A stretch of DNA of 64,000 bases. Origin: Heliocidaris erythrogramma (lineage: Eukaryota; Echinodermata; Echinoidea; Camarodonta; Echinometridae). Made by a program: the position numbers and the translations under genes. Below are positions 34,991 to 45,322 of this stretch, piece by piece; position 1 is the first letter of the stretch; every line of letters begins with the position of its first letter. The stretch covers positions 992,001 to 1,056,000 of the forward strand of contig CM046863.1 of NCBI GenBank assembly GCA_025617745.1. Direction: 5' to 3'. The notes beneath the pieces were generated by a model. That model ran no database searches, was not told where the DNA came from, and worked only from the letters and a program-made list of their open reading frames with translations.

Positions 34991-35875
34991 TTTCAATAAA
35001 AAACGACCAATAATTACGAATCTAGAGCCAAATTTGCATAAATGTGATGACGTGAAAACATGAAAAATGGAAATTTTGAATTCTGGCGCCATTTTGATGA
35101 CGTCATAATGTTTATAAGGGTCAAATGATACATGAAATGAAATCTATGATACCCTACCTGATGACAAAAAATTTGGGGGTTTGTGGACTATTTAAAGAGT
35201 TAGAGTTAATTTTGTAGAGGCATGTTTTTGCACGTATTGACGTTATTTTGGCCAGAGACGCGCGCACGGATTTTGAACTTTGACGCGCCCGTACGACCTT
35301 ATTATTGATTGGAATTGAATCCAAGTTGATGGAAATGATGAAGAAAAGTCTCAGGATTGCAAATCAATCGAAAAAACAGCGTTTTAAGTTTATTTACGAC
35401 TTGCGGGCGCGTAAAACGCGCGCGCGGACGCTTACGCACGGACATTTTTTAAATGCTCAAAATGACGTGAAAAGTGTGCAGACTTGATCCTGCGTGATTT
35501 TGAGCATTTTTAAATTTTGACGCGCGCGTACGCGCACGTCCTGACGTCTAGATGACCTGTGAGGACATGACTTGATGACCCGTCATGTGAAGTTTATGTG
35601 ATGTGAATATAGTTGATTTTTGATGATCGATTATGAAGATATAATCGATCTTGTAAATTTACAAAATGGCGTCTTGATGACGTCACGATGACCTGATAAC
35701 CTTCAAAAGCTTAGTTGACCATGTCCATGATTGACCTCATACATGACATGAAACTCGATGATATTGACCTGACCGATTTTGAGATTTGGTGGGAACAAAC
35801 ATTTGTAATAAAAAGAAATAAATAAATAAAGAAAGAAAAATCTTGACAAAATTAAAAGGAGGTCTATTATTACCC
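34991..35875. other. Non-coding stretch with CpG-rich clusters
   Basis: AT-rich background with CpG-dense islands (ACGCGCGCACGG, AAACGCGCGCGCGGACG, GACGCGCGCGTACGCG) and recurrent GATGACGTCA motifs. No convincing frame. The alternation of GACGCGCGC and TTTGA suggests another degenerate repeat. Confidence 0.4.
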
Positions 35876-35879
35876 TGGC

Positions 35880-36078
35880 TTTAGCTCCGGCAGCCGTAAT
35901 CAGCGCTAGTGCATTTCAAGGAATAAATCCCGCCAGGTACCCATTTACTACACCTGGGTGGAGAGTGGCAAATGCGGATTAATATCTTGCCAAAAGACAC
36001 TAGTGCCGGGCTGAGAATCGAACACTCGACCCAAGGGTTGAGAGTCAAGTGAATGAACCACTATACCACGACACCTCC
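35880..36078 (-). repeat. tRNA-derived SINE
   Basis: On the minus strand GGAGGTGTCGTGGTATAGTG begins a tRNA-like head with an A box (TGGTATAGTGG) and a B box (GTTCGATTC). A body containing CACCTGGGTGGAGAGTGG (plus strand) follows, of a kind widespread in marine invertebrate genomes. It is longer and better preserved than the SINE at 10730. Confidence 0.65.
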
Positions 36079-36795
36079 ACTAGTACAAATTCACCAGATA
36101 AAATTTCAGGAGTTGCCGAAAAGATACAAACTTGAGAAGTACAGAAAAACACAAAATCTAAAACATGGTGTTTACAAAGTATAAATGAACTGTCGTACAT
36201 GTATATGGTGATTTGTACATTTTGTTTGAGAAACAGATTGTTACTATGGCAACTAAACAATTTATGGAACTGATTGTGAACTATTTCATGAATATGTAAG
36301 ACCAAGACAATGATGTTTCATTTTGATTGAGGAAACAGTATATATGAGAGCACAGCCATTTATTATGAGTCAATTACATGTTTATTTCAGGAGGCATGCT
36401 AACAGAGTTGATGCTGTTCATAACTACCTAGAAGTTATAAGTGTATTTAAATTTAAATTAGACCATAAATTCAAAATAGACCAACACTGCGAGTTCACAA
36501 GACATGTTGTATATTCAATTATTATTTTTAAAAACCCCAACAATATTAAAAGGCATTATACAAACATACAAAATGGGGAATATATATCAAAATAGGTATA
36601 AAACCATATTAATAGTGCTGCAAAAACAGTAATATTACTATGGCAAGTGAATAACACAATGAAGAAAGGCCTACTTTTATTGTTTCGTAGGGAATAATAA
36701 ACAAATTACATTTCATTGTTTTACATTGCATAAACAGAGGATACATAATGTGAATTAGATAATGAGTCTTGTACTGCAGTTGCGGTGGTTAATTA
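36079..36795. other. AT-rich stretch with no recognised gene
   Basis: Only short frames. GTTACTATGGCAAC at 36240-36253 resembles an RFX X-box but has no gene attached that I can see. Confidence 0.4.
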
Positions 36796-36878
36796 GGGGA
36801 GCGTTCATCAAGTGTCTTGTCGGTGATTTTTACTGACAAATTCGCTCTCAGCCAATCAAATGCAAGGATTTCAGTATA

Positions 36879-37045
36879 CTGTTAATACATGGTTGGGAGT
36901 GTGTTAGTGCGATCCGGCAACACAAAGGTTTTTATCGTGGTGTACCTAACGCACGAGGCGTAGCCGAGTGTGTTAGACACCACGATAAAAACCTGCGTGT
37001 TGCCGGATCACACTAATGCACGACCTCACAACCATGTATTAACAG
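36879..37045. repeat. Palindrome with conserved core, second Crypton-like element
   Basis: Arms CTGTTAATACATGGTTG and CAACCATGTATTAACAG, with GATCCGGCAACAC and TTTTTATCGTGGTGT paired further in. The core CGAGGCGTAGCCGAGTGTGT differs by a single base from that at 31802-31829, although the arms are unrelated. Conservation restricted to the core points to function. Confidence 0.65.
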
Positions 37046-37329
37046 TTTTATAAAACGGGTCTACAATCTTAGTGCTTTCACTTACCTCAAACTGTCATGG
37101 CATGTCCCATGCGTGAATCCTGCTCAGCAAAACATGATGTAGACTAGTGTTGCAAACGTACAATGTTTATTTACAATGTTAGGCTAGCGCCTAGCCTAGT
37201 CTAGACCGTTGCGAACGTATATAGGCCTGCACATGTTTATTTACAATGTTTAGGCCTCGTCTTAGACCTATTTGTTAGTAATGTGTAGCCTAATGGAAGT
37301 GGTATTGAATCTGGTTCACCGATGTATTT

Positions 37330-37735
37330 TCACTCATGAGCTTGGCTGAGCATGTTCGAATTTGAGCTTATATTGAAGCCTGAAGATGAAGACAAGGTAC
37401 CACCAATGGCACTAAGACTAAGAGTATGACTAGTACCAGTACTAGCACTAGTAGGAACAGGACTAGTACTAGCACTAGTAGGAATAGGACTCGGAGTAGG
37501 AATCACTTGGCACAGTTGTGTTCTTTGTGTAGTCCGTTCCATCCGCTTTTCTGATATGCCTGCATAGAAATGGCTCAACATTAACAGCGTATCTTACTCA
37601 CCTTGCGTGATGGTGGATAGGTCCGTGCGACTGAGTTTAGCGAAACATTCAAGCTTTGAAAATCCAAATTTCACTGCTCTTTTCGTACTGTTGGAATCCT
37701 TCCTATCAGTAGATCGTCGAGTTCAGTTGTAAAAA
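37330..37735 (-). pseudogene. Recombinase remnant (N- and C-terminal ends only)
   Basis: Minus-strand frames give DSNSTKRAVKFGFSKLECF near 37640-37700, aligning with residues about 29-48 of the intact recombinase. A Ser/Pro-rich end containing GFNISSN near 37340-37380 resembles FNISN near residues 461-465. The whole catalytic region is missing, so this copy cannot recombine by itself. Confidence 0.7.
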
Positions 37736-37767
37736 TCACTGACAAGACAATAGATGAAATGCTCCCC

Positions 37768-38173
37768 TGAAGTTAAAGAGTTATAATACAAAGAACATTT
37801 AGAGTGTCTTGTTGAGATTGTTAGATTAGGTTTGTGGATTTTTTGGTTGTTTTTGTTCTTTGTGTTTTTGTTTTTGTTTATATTTGTCACCTACTGGTTT
37901 CCATATTGAAGCAATAAACCCCACGCAAGTCAATGGGACATCATTGACTGTCTTGTCTTTGTTGATGTGGCTTATAAACACAACGAAGACTAAATGTTGC
38001 TCAGTATTATTTGAAAGAGAGTATTAGTATATAAGTCAATCTAAGTATTTAGCGTTGTGGGTATTTGAGGGAATGAGAAAATGAGGTATTGAGAGAATGA
38101 AAAATGTATTTCATGAATACTTTGAGCAAATGAGGGGAAATAAAAACGTGAATTGTATTTTATATACACTAAT
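37768..38173. other. Stretch with no recognised feature
   Basis: AT-rich and TG/TTTTG-rich in part (37830-37890). No gene or repeat is recognised. Confidence 0.4.
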
Positions 38174-40060
38174 TGTATCCCCCGGCAGTATGCCGGAGGA
38201 TACTTTGGATTCAGCAGCGTTTCGCCGCCGCCGCCGCCGCCGCCGCGTCACATTCTTGTGTGCGCTCTAGCGGTCACATTTCTCGACGAATTTCTTTCAG
38301 ACTTCCTGTGGACGTGTATCTTGGTAAAATCTGGACCCCTATAGTTTCTGGTGATGCTGCCCCCAGTGTTCCGTCTTTTATAGGGTAAAAGGCCATATTT
38401 TGGGGGATAGTTTGTGTGCGCTCTAGTGGTCACATTTCTCAACGGATTTTGTTCAAATTTTGTATGAAGGTGTCTCTTGGTAAAATCTGGAACCCTATAG
38501 ATTTTGGTGATGCTGCCCCCAGTGTTTCGTCTTTTATAGGGTCAAAGGTCATATTTTGATAGATGTCTTGTGTGTATTCTTGTGTGCGCTCTGGCGGTCA
38601 CATTTCTCAACGGATTTCGTTCAAATTTTGCATGAAGGTGTCTCTTGGTGTAATTTAAAAACCTGTAGTGTTTGGTGATGCTGCCACCAGTGTTCCGTCT
38701 TTTATAGGGTCAAAGGTCATACTTCAGGGCATGGCGTGAGTGCACTCTGCAGGCCACATTTCTCAACGGATTTTGTTCAAATTTTGTATGGAGATGTATC
38801 TTGGTATAATCTACACATGTTTAATTTTTGGTGATGCTGCCCTCATTGTTCCGTCCTTTATAGGGTCAAAGGTCATTTTTCCATTTCTTGCACTCTTACT
38901 TCTGCATTTCTGGACGGATTTCGTTCAAATTTTGCATGAAGGTGTCCCTTGGTGTAATCTAAAAACCTGTACTTTTTGGTGATGCTGCCACCAGTGTCCC
39001 GTCTTTTATAGGGTCAAAGGTCATACTTCAAGGGATGGCGTGAGTTCACTCTGCAGGCCACATTTCTTGATGGATTTCTTTCAAATTTTGTATGGAGATG
39101 TATCTTGGTATAATCTACACATCTTTACTGTTTGGTGATGCTGCCCTCATTGTTCCGTCCTTTATATATAGGGTCAAAGCTCATTTGTCCCTTTTGTGCA
39201 CTCTTCTGCATTTCTTGACGGATTTCATTCAAATTTTGTATGGAGATGTATCTTGGTATAATCTACACATATTTAATTTTTGGTGATGCTGCCCTCATTG
39301 TTCCGTCCTTTATAGGGTCAAAGGTCATTTTTCCATTTCTTGCACTCTTACTTCTGCATTTCTTGACGGATTTCGTTCAAATTTTGCATGAAGGTGTCTC
39401 TTGGTGTAATCTAAAAACCTATAGTTTTTGGTGATGCTGCCACCAGTGTTCCGTCTTTTATAGGGTCAAAGGTCATACTTAAGGGCATGGCGTGAGTGCA
39501 CTCTGCAGGCCACATTTCTTGATGGATTTCTTTCAAATTTTGTATGGAGATGTATCTTGGTATATCTCTCAACACATTTCTTTCAAATTTTATATGAAGA
39601 TGTGTCTTGCTGATGCTACCCCCACTGTACCACTTTCTATACAGTCAAATGTCATATTCAGGTTGTTGTTAGGGTCAAATGTCATATTTTCGTTGCATGC
39701 ATTCTGGAGGACACATTTGTTAACTCATTTCTTTCAGATTTTGTATGTAGGTCCATTATAGATTACACCTCTACAGTTTTTGGTGATGCTGCCTCTAGTG
39801 TTCCGTCTTTCATAGGATCAAAGGTCATATTTTAGTGGATGGCTTATGTGCGCTCTGAGGTCATATTTCTTCCGAATTTTCTATAAAAATGCATTATACT
39901 CTAATCTGCACAAATCGTTTTGGTAATGCTGCTCCTAGTGTTGACAATATTCCGGGCCACTGGCGGCAATTTCTACGGTACACCATCCTTTTGTTTGAGG
40001 GAGGAGATGGGGGAGGGTCTTTGTCCCTCCTTCAAATCGCAGCCAGTGCCGGGGGATACA
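38174..40060 (+). mobile_element. Hairpin-ended repeat, family 2, with ~155-bp tandem core
   Basis: Begins TGTATCCCCCGGCA, which pairs at once with TGCCGGAGGATAC to form a hairpin, and ends with TGCCGGGGGATACA, an exact 14-bp inverted copy of the start. A GCC-triplet run (38223-38246) follows the hairpin. The core has about eleven tandem units of 147-170 bp marked by GGTGATGCTGCC and TAGGGTCAAAGGTCAT. No protein is encoded. The layout, with microsatellite and ~160-bp repeats, recalls bivalve pearl-type elements; assignment is inference. Confidence 0.75.
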
Positions 40061-40147
40061 TTTCGCATTGCGCGGCACCAGTAATGCACATTTCTAGTTA
40101 AATTTGGTTTGTGGCATGAAAGCTTTATATCCAATCATAAAGAATCA

Positions 40148-40188
40148 TGTGTGTGTGTGTGTGTATGTGTGTGTTGGGGGGGGGGGTA
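40148..40188. repeat. TG microsatellite followed by poly-G
   Basis: A (TG)n run interrupted once, then about ten Gs. It lies between the family 2 repeat and the Tc1-like element. Confidence 0.9.
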
Positions 40189-40242
40189 GAGATAAACCAT
40201 AACATACACTTTTGCGCGGTCCTCTTTATACTGTGGGTGTTC

Positions 40243-41879
40243 TACACTGTTGGTCATAATGTTAGCATAATTCGTATTTTCATAGTCATCCGTTGATTTA
40301 ATCATATTTAAAAGCCTAAATAGATAATATTGACCAGGTTCATTGATTACATAATGATTTTGTATTGTCGAGGTAAAAGTCGGTCAAGTGAAACATTCCA
40401 TAACTTATTATTATCTTATTGTTTGGTGCTATGAAAGCCAGAGTCTCCTTTCTGCTGTTGTTTTGCTGTCCATTTCGTGCAGAAAGCCTACGTGTGTTAA
40501 AAGCCCGTTTTCAGAGTTAGCTTGATCAATTCCTACCAAATTTGATACATTGATTCCTTACACTATGCCTCGCCCAACGGCACTTGCAATTCGTCAGAGG
40601 GTCCTTGCACTCCGACGGAATGGACGGACACAGGCCCAGATTGCAGATATTCTTGGACTATCGCAGAGTTGTGTGTGCCGCATCCTCAGAAGACATCGAG
40701 AGGCGGGTACTTTGAGTCCAGAGAGATCTACAGGTCGACCACGAAGAACATCCGCACGGGATGACCGTCAACTGCTGAACATGTGCCGTAGGAACCGGAG
40801 AATGCCAGCGAGTCGTCTTTGCCACTTGTGGAGGAGGCACTTCGGAGTGAACGTTTCACGGGAAACCGTAAACAGGAGACTTGTCCAACATGGCTACAGA
40901 GCTCGGCGAATGACCAAGGTTCCACGTCTCACTGTTCGCCACCGGGTTGCTCGACTCCAGTGGGCTAGGAGGCACAGGAGATGGCAGCTTGGTCACTGGC
41001 GCCATGTAATCTTCACTGATGAAAGCCGGTACATCCTTGACCGCACCGATGGGAGGCAGAGGGTTCGACGATTGTGGGGCGAGAACCTCCGTAATGACTG
41101 TGTCCAGGAAACCAATCAAGCAGGTGGAGGCTCAGTGATGGTATGCGTCGGAATACATGACGGCGGAAAAACGCCATTGTCTTCCATACGCGAGAAGAGT
41201 ATATGGCAATAACTTTCAGCTCCAAGACGACAACGCTCGATCACATAGGGCACGTCTGGTGAGGGAATTCCTTGACGCAGAGGACGTGCAGCAGATGCCT
41301 TGGCCTGCCTGTTCCCCCGACATGAACCCCCATTGAGCACGCCTGGGATGCATTGGGCCGTGCCATCAATGAGAGAAACAATCATCCTCAAAATGTGCAG
41401 GAGTTAGCCCAGGCACTGACCGAAGAGTGGGATGCACTGCCCTTGAACACCATCAACAACCTTGTGGACAGTATGCCACGGCGTGTGGAGGCACTGGTGC
41501 GTGCCAGAGGTGGCCATACCAGGTACAAAGTGACCCAACAAGATTAAAAAGAGGAACACTTCCCTTCAATCACCAAAAGATCCCAAGATTTTATTTTTCA
41601 CGATAAAATTATCATGGTTAAACATTTACCATAACGATACATTTTTTCAAGGAATCCAAGGTCTGGATGATTGTGTTTGTCAAAAGTGGTTTAAACCAGT
41701 GTATAAAGTTTGTATGAATTAATTTTTGTCTTTTTTTTATTTCATATGTTGAGAACAGATTTATCAATAAAATCGGTGAAGATATAAGCTTTATTTTGCC
41801 AAAAAATGACTCGTATTATTGTCAATAGTGTACGAAAGGTAGAAAAAAAAATTATGCTACCATTATGACCAACAGTGTA
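40243..41879 (+). mobile_element. Tc1-like transposon, decayed
   Basis: TA-bounded termini TACACTGTTGGTCATAATG and CATTATGACCAACAGTGTA form an inverted repeat that continues with TAGCATAATT. Total length of 1.64 kb is typical for Tc1. It holds one transposase gene on the plus strand that is broken by frameshifts. TA at both edges fits the family's TA target. Confidence 0.85.
40565..41544 (+). pseudogene. Tc1-like transposase, frameshifted
   Basis: The first 216 codons are open and contain a paired-type helix-turn-helix (RNGRTQAQIADILGLSQS), a second DNA-binding helix region with a GRPRRT hook, and VIFTDES with the first catalytic Asp near 41020. Downstream parts lie in other frames: QDDNARSHRA with the second Asp at about 41223, then CSPDMNP, then an EHAWDALGRA segment with the final acidic residue, in yet another frame. 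At least three frame changes make it non-functional as assembled. It is expected to have catalysed cut-and-paste at TA sites. Confidence 0.85.
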
Positions 41880-42658
41880 TTAGTACTCTACTAGTGAACT
41901 CTGCTACTGCAGTTACCTCAAATGAGAACCCCAAATTGCGAAAATAACTCTTTACTGACCAGAAAATGGGGGAAATGCTTTTACATACAGAGCACTATCG
42001 TACATCGCTGTGCGTCTTATCATCATTATGTGTGCATGTGCATACAATGCACGGATAGGTGTTAACCTTACTAGTACACTTCGATTACACAAGGCAACGC
42101 AGCAGAAGAATAGTCTCCATCAAGACGCTAAAAAATACCAATTTAGCCGATTTGACGCGTATGCATCACGGAAAAAATAATCGCCCCCCGGAGTTCATGC
42201 AGCCAAGGCTGCGGTGCTGGTACCGCTAGCTCAGAGCAGAGTGCAAAGACGCCGACACAGAGTCCGGCTAAAAAGAGAAGAGTTTCATCAGTCAACTATA
42301 CAGAGAACAAAGGGACAAAGAAAGTCTATAAATACAGTTTCTAACATTATTTATTTCAGAATAATATAACTCACGTCCAAAATCATCTTTAGAATGTATG
42401 AGTTCGCTCGGAAATTCGCAGTCATCTCATGTTGAGCGCTGTGCATTGTGTATTGTGTATTGTTGTATCGTAAGCCCGTCTAGTATATGGTTGGATATGG
42501 ATATGCAATCGATTGAGATTGCACCGCAGTCTGGTGGGTGCTGCTCCTACATGGTATACTAATCACAAAGCGGACTATGATACAAATCGTACGTACGTAT
42601 CACGGACCTCTATTGAACATACCCATGGCATAATTATTTTCTTACGTGGGTTCCCCCG
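41880..42658. other. Flank with one dispersed repeat copy
   Basis: Contains the inverted copy of the 978-1085 repeat at about 42113-42213. The rest is unremarkable, with no coding region. Confidence 0.45.
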
Positions 42659-42990
42659 GTGAGAGCTACAGAGTCTGCACTACGTACCGTTCGCCGGACG
42701 CACGCGCAATCGTCGTCTGATTCGGTCGACGGCGAGGCAAAGCACGCGGGCCAATGGGATTTGGTCGTTCAGGAGATCGCTCACCTGCTGCCAACGCGAC
42801 GTCGTCGTGCAACGCGAAGGCGACGTTGCACATGCGGGCGGCCAGGCCGACCGGTCGAGACGGAAGGCGGCTCGCGGCGGGCAGCGGGAAAAAAACATTT
42901 TATAGAGTCCATCGGACCACCTCCTGTAGCGCGTGCAAAATCAGTCTCACTCGGGCGGGCGCGGGACCCCCTGCGTGGCCTTAGCAAATT
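42659..42990. other. CpG-rich block of unusual composition
   Basis: About 330 bp with dense CpG (GCGACGTCGTCGTGCAACGC, GGTCGACGGCGAGGC, TCGGGCGGGCGCGGG) in an otherwise AT-rich neighbourhood. Overlapping frames are open on both strands because of the high GC, so none is trusted. It could be a CpG-island promoter without a visible gene, or DNA of foreign origin. Confidence 0.5.
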
Positions 42991-43879
42991 ATATTAGATT
43001 GAAAGTTGGATATTACACACACATGTATGGCGTAATGAAACATAAAACTGTGATTTACTCAAAATAATAGGTTGTGAAAACTACCAATATTTCGACGTTT
43101 TTCCTTGATTAAACATATCATGTATATTATCACACACAGAACGAAATTATCAGATAAGGTGATATAGATGACTCATTTTATGTTATCCCAAATGGAATGG
43201 AATGAGACTGCATACCCTTTTCCATGAATGGATGGATTAAGATTCAAAAAGATATTTTGAATACCATTCCTTTCTCATCATCATTTACCAATCCCCAAAC
43301 AAATACCGGTAAAGAGGTGAAAAACATGGCATTACACATTACAAGTTTAAGAGTAAAATAATTGCATTAAGTTGTTACACAGCCTTCAAATGGTACATCT
43401 TATCCCATTGTCAGTATGGAGCGACCCCAAAACAGAGTTTTATCTTTATCGGTACCCTTACTCAATCGGTACTTTGAAAGCCTTGATCAGAAGAGAAAAT
43501 AGCCATGTGGACTATGAACTGATTACATTTGTCAGATCTTTTTATTTTAAGATGAACGTAGCACTTGTAAAAAAAGAGAAAGAAATTTTAAAAAATGAAA
43601 ATCTTTGAAAAAAAGTTGTAACTTATTTTTTTGCTGTTTGCTGTGTGTGTTTGAGGGGGGGGGGGGGTTACTGGTTACGATGGGGCTGGAGAGGGACGAC
43701 AGGGGTGCATGTTTTCTTGCACCTGATTCCATCCAATGCCGGTAAATCGATTTCTTCGTTCCCTCGCTTCCCCTGTACCGGTATTTACCTTAATGTTCGT
43801 TCATGCATAAATTTCTTATTCAATAATAAAAAAAAGATATTAAGAAACAAAAGTTGTCATAATTGATCATGAATGGTTC
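42991..43879. other. AT-rich stretch with no recognised gene
   Basis: Contains a poly-G run near 43656-43668. Frames of 60-80 codons have no recognisable motif. Confidence 0.4.
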
Positions 43880-44594
43880 TAGGACTCCTAACCCCTGGAC
43901 AACCACCCCCCGGATAACCACCCCTAGGATAACCACCCTCTAGGACAACTACCCCCCAGGACAACTACCCCCTAGGGCAACCACCCTCTAGGACGACTAC
44001 CCCCCTAGGACAAGTACCCCCCGGATAACTACCCCCCAGACAACTACCCCCTAGGACAACCACCCTCTAGGATAACTACCCCCCGGACAACTACCCCCCG
44101 GACAACTACCCCCTGGACAACTACCCCCCGGACAACTACCCCCTGGACAACTACCCCCCGGACAACTACCCCCAGGGACAACTACCCCCCGACAACTACC
44201 CCCGGACAACCACCCCCTAGGATAACTACCCCCCGGACAACTACCCCCTAGGACAACTACGGGGGGTAGTTGTCCGGGGGGGTAGTTGTCCGGGGGTAGC
44301 TGTCCAGGGGGTAGTTGTCCGGGGGTAGTTGTCCCGGGGGTAGTTGTCCGGGGGGTAGTTGTCCGGGGGTAGTTGTCCGGGGGTAGTTGTCCTAGAGGGT
44401 GGTTGTCCTAGGGGGTTGTTGTCTGGGGGGTAGTTATCCGGGGGGTACTTGTCCTAGGGGGTAGTCGTCCTAGAGGGTGGTTGCCCTAGGGGGTAGTTGT
44501 CCTAGGGGTAGTTGTCCTAGGGGGTAGTTGTCCTAGAGGGTGGTTATCCTAGGGGTGGTTATCCGGGGGGTGGTTGTCCAGGGGGTAGGTGTCC
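43880..44594. repeat. Mirror-folded minisatellite (inverted duplication)
   Basis: The left half is about 25 units of GGACAACTACCCCC-type sequence; the right half is the complement (GGGGGTAGTTGTCC). The turn is at about 44260 with essentially no spacer. Variant units such as GACGACTACC, GACAAGTACC and CACCCTCTAGG appear in mirrored order on the right, so one half was copied from the other. C-runs on one strand and G-runs on the other could form a hairpin of about 350 bp or quadruplexes. Confidence 0.9.
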
Positions 44595-45124
44595 GGATAC
44601 GCTCTAACTTAAGTGAGCACAGCTCATCGATGCATGAAATTTTTGTCATTTTTTTCATATCATATGAAAGGTGGGTCCTTTAGCTTTCCATACATATCAA
44701 CATTTCCCCATAAAAATATATATGCCTAATTTGGCAGCCATTTCAAAAGTGTTACGTTTTTTTTTTGAGCCACACGGTAGAGTGTACATGTACATAACGC
44801 AATCATCCAATGTATTATCAGTATAGTCTATGGGCCAAAAACTGTAATGTCCCCATCCCCTTAAAAATAATCTTAAATGAAGTTTTTTTTCTGTTAGATG
44901 GGACCATATTAACTATCAAAATATGCTTATTTGCCCTAAATTAAGAGGTGGGCGTGACCACAAGGGCTATTACCATGGCAACGGATCAAGAACAGCAGAA
45001 TTTCAGAAAATGTCATGTATTCGTGATTAAGAAAGTACAAAAACACATTGTAACATTTTAGAATAATGTATGAAAAGTGTCCATCATGTTTGAAAATGGC
45101 TGTTGCTATGGAAACAGTAAGATA
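44595..45124. other. Stretch with no recognised gene
   Basis: AT-rich. X-box-like ATTACCATGGCAAC lies at 44969-44982. Nothing else stands out. Confidence 0.4.
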
Positions 45125-45322
45125 AAACTCATATTTAATAATAATAATAATACATGCTATTTCTAAAGCGCCATTATCCATTTTAGTTAAATACTCAAGG
45201 CGCTTGAGAGCAATGAATTGAAAAGAAGTTGACGAGACAAAAAGTGAGATGTCTGTGTTCAATAAGCACCATTGAATAAATATGTCTTTAGGTTGCCCTT
45301 GAAGGAGCTCAAAGAATTTGAT
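45125..45322 (-). mobile_element. L2/CR1-like retrotransposon, 3' end
   Basis: On the minus strand the end of ORF2 reads SLSSFKGNLKTYLFNGAY then stop, followed by a 3' UTR with CTCAAGCGCCTTGAG and a TTA/ATT repeat tail at 45139-45153. This is the typical end of L2/CR1-type elements. The upstream part of the same element continues at 53497 on the other side of the tandem array. Confidence 0.75.

Larger units (their letters stand above)
36796..37767 (-). mobile_element. Internally deleted Crypton-like relative, circularly permuted
   Basis: Starts GGGGAGCGTTCATC and ends GATGAAATGCTCCCC, with inverted TGTCTTGTCGGTGATTTTTA / TAAAAATCACTGACAAGACA inside, about 40 bp of terminal inverted repeat. 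From left: a CCAATCAAATGCAAGG segment like the right end of the complete element, the palindrome with conserved core (36879-37045), TTTTATAAAACGGG, then remnants of the recombinase C-terminus and N-terminus on the minus strand. The parts are the same as in 31735-34112 but opened at a different point of the circle. Confidence 0.65.

Noticed and set aside
36796-37767. Ordinary TIR transposon with its own transposase
   Set aside because: The only coding remnants match the tyrosine recombinase of the neighbouring element and the palindrome core is shared with it, so it is treated as a Crypton relative despite the inverted ends.
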